Source of the DNA: DUOX01 sp050944015
Lineage (GTDB): Bacteria; Bacillota; Clostridia; Oscillospirales; Oscillospiraceae
Direction: 5' to 3'
Assembly: GCA_050944015.1 (NCBI GenBank)
Contig: JBMNQG010000074.1
Span: 1 to 6,798 of the forward strand
DNA length: 6,798 bases
Positions 1 to 4,190 of this stretch are shown here, one piece after another (within the stretch, counting starts at the first letter, position 1; every line of letters begins with the position of its first letter). Under the pieces are notes generated by a model. It searched no databases. It worked only from the letters and a program-made list of their open reading frames with translations, and was not told the origin of the DNA. A program made the translations under genes and the position numbers.

Positions 1-102
1 GATGAATTTCAGATTCCCGTAAAATACGTGGGAGTAGGGGAAAAAGCGGACGACCTTCTGCCTTTCAATCCCGGAGAATTTGTCGAGGCGCTGCTCCAAT
101 GA
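1..102 (+). CDS. ftsY: Signal recognition particle receptor FtsY, C-terminal end (partial)
   Basis: The first 33 codons in frame 1 followed by TGA encode the end of FtsY, the membrane-associated SRP GTPase that receives ribosome-nascent chain complexes and hands them to SecYEG. The recognisable part is the end of the NG domain: a PVKYVGVGEKADDL segment, then PFNPGEFVEALL. In the family the GVGE.xDDL.PF segment follows the last guanine-binding loop and leads into the terminal helix. The gene starts outside the window, so its N-terminal domain cannot be judged. Its stop overlaps the next start codon as ATGA (99-102), which points to translational coupling with rdgB. The identification rests on a short but characteristic tail. 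The related GTPase Ffh does not end this way, because it carries a methionine-rich M domain. Confidence 0.9.
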   Translation, partial: DEFQIPVKYVGVGEKADDLLPFNPGEFVEALLQ

Positions 103-710
103 TTAGATTCGTTCTGGCCAGCAATAACAGCAAGAAGCTCATAGAGCTCAGGGAGCTTCTTTCCGACATGGACATAGATGTGATATCGCAGCAGGAGGCG
201 GGCTGCACATTTCAGGTTGAGGAGACGGGAGAGAGCTTCGAGGAAAACGCCTGCCTGAAGGCCAAAGCGGTCACCGACGCCACGGGAATGCCGGCAATCG
301 CGGAGGACTCAGGCCTTGTGGTGGACGCCCTCGGAGGCGCTCCCGGCATATATTCTGCCCGATTCGGGGGCGAAAGCTGTAAAACCGACGCCGACAGAAT
401 CGCCTTGCTGCTTGAAAAAATGAAAAAAGCGGAACTTCGCTCCGCCCGTTTCGTCTCTTGTATAGTATGCACTTTTCCAAACGGCGACATTTTACGCGCT
501 CGAAGCGAGTGCGAGGGGGAAATCCTGACAGCGCCCAGGGGCGAAAACGGCTTTGGGTACGACTCGGTTTTCAGACCCCTGGGGCATGACAAGTCCATGG
601 CGGAAATGTCCCTTGCGGAGAAAAATTCCATTTCCCACAGGGGAAAATCCCTGGCGGAATTCAAAAAACTGCTGTCAGATTACCTGAAGAATAAGCCGGC
701 AAAGAGATAA
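99..710 (+). CDS. rdgB: XTP/dITP diphosphatase (RdgB/HAM1 family)
   Basis: This 203-residue cytosolic enzyme is predicted to hydrolyse non-canonical purine triphosphates (dITP, ITP, XTP) to the monophosphate and pyrophosphate, keeping deaminated purines out of DNA and RNA. Visible family motifs, in order, are the N-terminal ASNNSKK (residues 7-13, matching the family T/SxNxxK nucleotide loop), FEEN (47-50), AEDSGL (68-73) with the expected catalytic Asp70, GIYSARF (83-89), GFGYDSVF (151-158) and the C-terminal SHRGKSLAEF (179-188). Length is normal for the family (about 195-205). The ATG start overlaps the ftsY stop by four bases, and no promoter is apparent between them. A 33-base gap separates it from yhbY. 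Nothing appears broken. The alternative, a MazG-type house-cleaning enzyme, is excluded by fold-specific motifs. Confidence 0.96.
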   Translation: MIRFVLASNNSKKLIELRELLSDMDIDVISQQEAGCTFQVEETGESFEENACLKAKAVTDATGMPAIAEDSGLVVDALGGAPGIYSARFGGESCKTDADRIALLLEKMKKAELRSARFVSCIVCTFPNGDILRARSECEGEILTAPRGENGFGYDSVFRPLGHDKSMAEMSLAEKNSISHRGKSLAEFKKLLSDYLKNKPAKR

Positions 711-730
711 AGGCGGAGAGGAAACTATCG

Positions 731-735
731 AGGAG
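731..735 (+). promoter_or_regulatory. Shine-Dalgarno site of yhbY
   Basis: AGGAG lies 8 bases before the ATG at 744. It fixes that start in the 33-base gap after rdgB, the only junction in the upstream half of the cluster that is not an overlap. I see no promoter or terminator in this gap. Confidence 0.75.
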
Positions 736-743
736 AATCAGCT

Positions 744-1058
744 ATGAGCCTTACAAGTAAACAGCGCGCCCAGCTGCGGGGTATGGCCTCCACGGAGGAT
801 ACCATAGTCCATATCGGCAAGGGCGGCATTGGCATTAATGAAAACGTCATAAAGCAGGTTGAGGATGCGCTCAGGGCCCGGGAACTGATTAAGGGAAGCG
901 TTTTGGAAAACTCGCCAATCAGCGCCAGGGAGGCCTGCGATCAGCTTGCCGAGATATGCAGGGCGGAGCCAGTGCAGGTAATAGGCCGGAAATTTGTACT
1001 CTATAAGCGGAACGAAAAGGAGCCTAAAATCGTATTAGTGAAGGAAAGCAAAAAATGA
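744..1058 (+). CDS. yhbY: YhbY-family CRM-domain RNA-binding protein (ribosome assembly)
   Basis: This is a 104-residue stand-alone CRM domain, the family called YhbY in E. coli and YqeI in B. subtilis. The family associates with pre-50S particles and is thought to act in large-subunit assembly. Visible hallmarks are the N-terminal helix with LTSKQRAQLRGMA (3-15), the GxxG RNA-contacting loop as GKGG (25-28) within a VHIGKGG stretch, the ELIK segment (47-50), and the final beta strand VIGRKFVLYKRN (79-90). The C-terminus is Lys-rich (about residues 91-104), as is common. Length is typical (about 95-105). It ends in an ATGA overlap with the downstream nadD-yqeK gene, so the two are probably translationally coupled. 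The placement before nadD matches the B. subtilis yqeI-nadD-yqeK order. Confidence 0.94.
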   Translation: MSLTSKQRAQLRGMASTEDTIVHIGKGGIGINENVIKQVEDALRARELIKGSVLENSPISAREACDQLAEICRAEPVQVIGRKFVLYKRNEKEPKIVLVKESKK

Positions 1059-2230
1059 AGGTAGCCATTTTCGGCGGCAGCTTCAACCCGCCTCACAAGG
1101 GCCATGTTCAGGCGGCCCTTGACGCGATTTCCTACCTGAAACCCGACAAGCTCCTCGTTATACCCGCCGCAATTCCGCCCCACAAATCACTGGGCGAGGA
1201 CAGTCCCAGTCCCGAAGAGCGGTTTGAGCTGGCGAGACTGGCCTTTTCCGGCATTCCACAGGTTCAGGTTTCCGACATTGAATTAAAGCGCAGCGGCAAA
1301 AGCTACACTGTGGACACCATCAGCCAGTTGAGGGACATTTATCCAGATGCCCGGTTTTATCTGCTCCTGGGTACGGACATGTTTCTCAGCTTTGAAAGGT
1401 GGTACGAGTTTCGCAGGATTTTGGACAACGCTGCGCTTGCCGTCTTTGCCAGGGATTGGGGAGAGGATGGCGCCATAAGCAATTTTGCAGGCCATCTTTC
1501 ATCGGCATACGGGGCCCGCGTGGTAATCATACCGCGGGAAATCCTGCCCATGGCTTCCATGGACGCAAGGGTGCTTTTCCCCAAAAGACAGGGGGCAGAC
1601 TGCGTGCCGCCGGAGGTTTATGCGCATATAATCAAAAAACGCCTGTACAAAGCAAAGCCGGAGTTTTCTTGGCTTCGCCGGCAGGCGTATAAAATGCTGG
1701 ACCCCAGGCGCATTCCCCATGTTCAGGGCTGCGAGCAGGAGGCCGTAAAGCTCGCCCAGCGCTGGGGAGAGGACCCCGAGGATGCGGCCGAGACTGCCAT
1801 ATTGCACGACATAACAAAAAAATTATTGGTTGGCGAGCAGTTGCTATTATGTGAAAGATATGGTATTATTATCGACAGCCTTGAAGCAAGAAGCCCTAAA
1901 CTTCTTCACGCAAAAACCGGTGCAGCGTTGGCTGAAGATTTGTTTGGCGTTTCAGCAAAGGTCAAGAACGCCATAAGATGGCATACAACCGGACGGGCCG
2001 ATATGAGCCTGTTGGAAAAAATAATATATCTTGCAGATTATATCGAGCCCACCCGTTCTTTTAAAGGGCTTAGCGCACTTAAAGCGCTGGCATATGAGGA
2101 CATAGATGAGGCACTGCTTCTGGGGCTTGAGATGACTCTTGACGAACTGAAGCGCACCGGCGTAACGCCCCACAGGAACTCGATTGACGCCATGGAATTT
2201 CTTAAAACACGAAGGGAACGATTTAAATGA
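1055..2230 (+). CDS. nadD: NadD-YqeK fusion: nicotinate-nucleotide adenylyltransferase plus HD-domain Ap4A hydrolase
   Basis: One uninterrupted 391-residue frame contains two enzymes. Residues 1 to about 198 are NadD, which makes nicotinate adenine dinucleotide from NaMN and ATP in NAD synthesis. It shows GGSFNPPHKGHV (7-18, with the His14/His17 HxGH motif), PPHK (41-44), SYTVDT (83-88), GTDMFLSFERW (106-116) and a closing PPEVYAHIIKKRLY (185-198). Residues from about 205 are YqeK, an HD-superfamily protein whose characterised members cleave Ap4A symmetrically to ADP. It shows His222, HD at 251-252 followed by ITKK, LLHAKTGA (283-290), HTTG (310-313) and ADYIEPTR (327-334). Separate proteins in these families are about 200 and 190 residues, so both halves are full length with almost no linker. 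The canonical NadD ISSTxIR signature is degenerate here (residues 166-172). SD AAGGAAAG (1041-1048) precedes the ATG. The gene overlaps both neighbours by ATGA. Family assignment is firm; activity of the NadD half is inferred. Confidence 0.94.
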   Translation: MKVAIFGGSFNPPHKGHVQAALDAISYLKPDKLLVIPAAIPPHKSLGEDSPSPEERFELARLAFSGIPQVQVSDIELKRSGKSYTVDTISQLRDIYPDARFYLLLGTDMFLSFERWYEFRRILDNAALAVFARDWGEDGAISNFAGHLSSAYGARVVIIPREILPMASMDARVLFPKRQGADCVPPEVYAHIIKKRLYKAKPEFSWLRRQAYKMLDPRRIPHVQGCEQEAVKLAQRWGEDPEDAAETAILHDITKKLLVGEQLLLCERYGIIIDSLEARSPKLLHAKTGAALAEDLFGVSAKVKNAIRWHTTGRADMSLLEKIIYLADYIEPTRSFKGLSALKALAYEDIDEALLLGLEMTLDELKRTGVTPHRNSIDAMEFLKTRRERFK

Positions 2231-3750
2231 AGCTCTATGGGAGCACCAGTAAGAAGAAACGGTCCTCAGGGAAAGCCGGCTACAGCAGCGCCACAACGAC
2301 GAGGCTGGTGGCGACCAAATCCAGGAGAAGCAAGACGGATTACAATGAGGATTCAAATAAATCAAATAGAATAAATGGCATAAATCCGGCAAAAAAGAAA
2401 CGCCGCAGGATTATAACGCTTTGTGTGGTCTTGGCGATAGTCTTTGGTTTGCTGATAGCCTACAAACTTGTTATCAAGCCGCCGGATATCGACCAGGCTG
2501 GCCCTGAAAAGAAGCCTAATTCTGCCCCGCAGGATAATGCGGAAAACAACGAGCCTGAAGACCCCATGGAAACAGAAGCCCCGGCGGGAGACCGCATCAA
2601 TAACGGCGTATATACCTTCCTAGTGGTAGGAAACGATAACGGCTACGGAAATACCGACACCATATTGGTGGGCAGGCTGGACACGGTTGAAGGCACCTTA
2701 AACGTAATCAACATACCCCGTGATACCCTGGTTAACGTGAGTTGGGGCACGAAAAAGGTAAATACGCTGCTTTCCGGCACCGGCAGTATCGAGGGGCTTA
2801 TCAGCGGGATAAAGAACCTTATAGGCTTTACAATAGACTGCTGGGCAGTCGTGGACCTGGAGGCTTTTGTGAAGCTGGTGGACACCATCGGCGGGGTATA
2901 TTACGACGTTCCCGTAAACATGTATTGGGACGCCCCGGACCAAGACCTTCACATCGCCATTCCCAAGGGTTATCAGCATCTTGACGGCGAGGAGGCCCTG
3001 AAGGTTGTCCGGTTCCGCCAGGGAAATGACGGCTCCGGCTATCCCGACGGCGATATAGGGCGTATCCGCACCCAGCAGGACTTCCTGAAAACAGTCGCTT
3101 CACAGCTTTTAAAAATAGGAAACGCCACAAAGGTGGACGAATTTGCCAAGATATTTAAGGAATATGTGGACACCAACATGACCCTGGGCAACATTGTCTG
3201 GTTCGGTCTGGAGTTTTTAAAGCTCAGCGAAGAAGACATTAACTTTTATCTGATGCCGGGCAACTATAACGGCTCTGTATATGGTATCTCATATGTTTAT
3301 GTTTATCTTGACGAATGGTTGGAAATGATAAATACCAAACTCAATCCGTTTAAGACAGAAATTACCGAAAGCAACGTGAACATACTGACGAAAGATTCCT
3401 CCGGGAATCTGTACTCCACCACCGGGCAGATAGCCGGCGCCAATAACTGGACCAAAGCGCCCGGCTACAACGCCAGTACTCCCACCCCAGGAACGGGTTC
3501 AAATTCAGGCTCCGGTGGTTCAGGCTCAAATCCGCCGGATAGCAGCGCACCCGCTGAAACCGGCTCCGACGATACCGGTTCCGAGGACGGGGGAGGCAGC
3601 CCGGGGGGCGACTCCGGAAGCGGCGGTTCCGGCAATTCGGATGTCACCAATCCCGGCGGCGCTGATTCCGGCGGAAGCGGCAGTGCTGGCGGCGGCGAAA
3701 CAGGCTCTGCTGGAGGCGCAAGTTCAGAGATGGGGGTTGATGGAACCTGA
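2227..3750 (+). CDS. LytR-CpsA-Psr (LCP) family cell-wall polymer ligase
   Basis: This 507-residue membrane-anchored protein belongs to the family that transfers undecaprenyl-pyrophosphate-linked polymers (teichoic acids, wall polysaccharides) onto peptidoglycan outside the cell. Residues 1-60 are a basic, Ser/Thr/Lys-rich cytoplasmic stretch. Residues about 62-83 form the single membrane helix. Residues 84-125 are an acidic, Pro-rich linker. The LCP domain runs from about 129 to 295: FLVVGNDN (131-138), NTDT (142-145), INIPRDT (161-167), DLEAFVKLVDTIGGV (210-224), GYQHLDGEEALKVVRFR (248-264) and GDIGRIRTQQDFL (275-287). Residues from about 412 to the end are low-complexity Gly/Ser/Asp/Pro. 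An AAGGGAA SD (2212-2218) precedes an ATG that overlaps the nadD-yqeK stop. The natural polymer is unknown, and I give no symbol because LCP paralogues (tagT/U/V, lytR, cpsA, psr) cannot be told apart here. Confidence 0.92.
   Translation: MKLYGSTSKKKRSSGKAGYSSATTTRLVATKSRRSKTDYNEDSNKSNRINGINPAKKKRRRIITLCVVLAIVFGLLIAYKLVIKPPDIDQAGPEKKPNSAPQDNAENNEPEDPMETEAPAGDRINNGVYTFLVVGNDNGYGNTDTILVGRLDTVEGTLNVINIPRDTLVNVSWGTKKVNTLLSGTGSIEGLISGIKNLIGFTIDCWAVVDLEAFVKLVDTIGGVYYDVPVNMYWDAPDQDLHIAIPKGYQHLDGEEALKVVRFRQGNDGSGYPDGDIGRIRTQQDFLKTVASQLLKIGNATKVDEFAKIFKEYVDTNMTLGNIVWFGLEFLKLSEEDINFYLMPGNYNGSVYGISYVYVYLDEWLEMINTKLNPFKTEITESNVNILTKDSSGNLYSTTGQIAGANNWTKAPGYNASTPTPGTGSNSGSGGSGSNPPDSSAPAETGSDDTGSEDGGGSPGGDSGSGGSGNSDVTNPGGADSGGSGSAGGGETGSAGGASSEMGVDGT
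3463..3747 (+). repeat. Low-complexity Gly/Ser-rich tail coding region of the LCP protein
   Basis: Codons about 413-507 of the LCP gene encode an imperfectly repetitive, disordered tail dominated by Gly and Ser with interspersed Pro, Asp, Glu and Ala. Runs such as GSGGSGSN and GGSGSAGGGETGSAGG recur. The DNA is correspondingly rich in GGC/GGT and TCC/TCA-type codons and reads as Pro-rich on the other strand. No LPxTG signal, known wall-binding repeat or second membrane helix is visible in it. Such tails are often spacers through the wall and vary in length between strains; that role is an inference. Confidence 0.7.
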
Positions 3751-3757
3751 CTCAGGG

Positions 3758-3763
3758 AAAGGA
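3758..3763 (+). promoter_or_regulatory. Shine-Dalgarno site of rsfS
   Basis: AAAGGA lies 10 bases before the ATG at 3774, inside the 23-base gap after the LCP stop. It supports that start. An ATG at 3763 opens only a four-codon frame and is not a gene. Confidence 0.55.
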
Positions 3764-3773
3764 TGTTCATATT

Positions 3774-4130
3774 ATGACACCTACTGAAATTGCAGAGAAA
3801 ATCGTTAAGGTGCTTGACAACAAGTCAACCAGAGACATAAAGGTATTGAAAACCGATAAGATTACCATTATCGCAGATTACTTTATCATCTGCACGGCCA
3901 ACTCTACCACGCATATTAAAACCCTCACCGGCGAAATAGACAAGGTCATGTCCGAGGCGGGGGAACCTCCCCTGCGCATTGAAGGGTACCGCGCCGGGGG
4001 ATGGGTCCTGCTGGATTTCGCCAGCGTGGTGGTCCACCTGTTCCTGGAAGAAATCAGGGAATTTTATAATCTAGAGCATCTTTGGGCTGATGCCCAGGAG
4101 ATAGACGTCCCCAGTATTCTTGCGGAATAA
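3774..4130 (+). CDS. rsfS: Ribosomal silencing factor RsfS (YbeB/Iojap family)
   Basis: This 118-residue cytosolic protein is predicted to bind uL14 on the 50S subunit and block joining with 30S, reducing translation under nutrient limitation. It spans a complete RsfS domain: N-terminal helix MTPTEIAEKIVKVLDN (1-16), the signature IADYFIICTANSTTH (33-47), GYRAGGWVLLDF (71-82), VVHLF (86-90) and the terminal REFYNLEHLWADA (95-107). Length is typical for the family (about 105-125). It corresponds to yqeL in the B. subtilis yqeI-nadD-yqeK-yqeL cluster. The only difference in order is the LCP gene inserted between YqeK and RsfS. It is followed by a short hairpin and leuS. Identity is very secure. 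Confidence 0.97.
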   Translation: MTPTEIAEKIVKVLDNKSTRDIKVLKTDKITIIADYFIICTANSTTHIKTLTGEIDKVMSEAGEPPLRIEGYRAGGWVLLDFASVVVHLFLEEIREFYNLEHLWADAQEIDVPSILAE

Positions 4131-4135
4131 ATTAC

Positions 4136-4157
4136 AGGGCGGGATTGTGCCTGCCCT
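4136..4157 (+). terminator. Possible weak intrinsic terminator or attenuating hairpin between rsfS and leuS
   Basis: AGGGCGGG (4136-4143) pairs with CCTGCCCT (4150-4157) through 8 pairs, one of them G-U, around a 6-base loop. A short broken T tract (TTTATT, ending near 4162) follows. The stem starts 6 bases after the rsfS stop and ends 33 bases before the preferred leuS start. The T tract is short and interrupted, so termination is probably partial at best. It may only slow transcription or protect the 3' end of the upstream message. Confidence 0.45.
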
Positions 4158-4174
4158 TTATTCTATCAACTTGT

Positions 4175-4180
4175 GGAAAG
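4175..4180 (+). promoter_or_regulatory. Shine-Dalgarno site deciding the leuS start (GTG 4191)
   Basis: Three in-frame GTG codons occur at 4173, 4182 and 4191. GGAAAG at 4175-4180 sits 10 bases before the third. It would lie inside the coding sequence if the first were used and would almost touch the second. No purine-rich site precedes 4173. The third GTG also gives the family-typical N-terminus beginning with KYDFKRIEKKWQ. Confidence 0.6.
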
Positions 4181-4190
4181 TGTGATTGCA

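Noticed and set aside
212..664. Minus-strand 150-codon frame opposite rdgB.
   Set aside because: It is fully contained in rdgB, whose motifs are all intact, and has no start signal of its own.
1816..1822. A7 run in frame A_AAA_AAA right after the YqeK HD motif, a possible -1 slippery site.
   Set aside because: The As come from the family-conserved Thr-Lys-Lys codons after HD. The zero frame continues through all later YqeK motifs, and the -1 product has no recognisable content.
2643..3130. Overlapping frames on both strands across the LCP domain.
   Set aside because: The + frame at 2227 carries every LCP motif; the others have no recognisable domains or SD sites.
3741..3747. TGGAACC resembling the core of a T-box leader upstream of rsfS/leuS.
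   Set aside because: It is the coding end of the LCP gene, lacks the rest of the AGGGTGGNACCGCG motif and specifier stem, and is over 400 bases from leuS.
3465..3770. Minus-strand open frame rich in Pro, Ser and Glu opposite the LCP tail.
   Set aside because: It is the antisense shadow of the Gly/Ser codons, with no SD and no similarity to a known protein.
4131..4190. A promoter for leuS in the rsfS-leuS gap.
   Set aside because: No pair of -35 and -10 boxes with acceptable spacing is visible; TTGTGC and TATTCT are only 8 bases apart.
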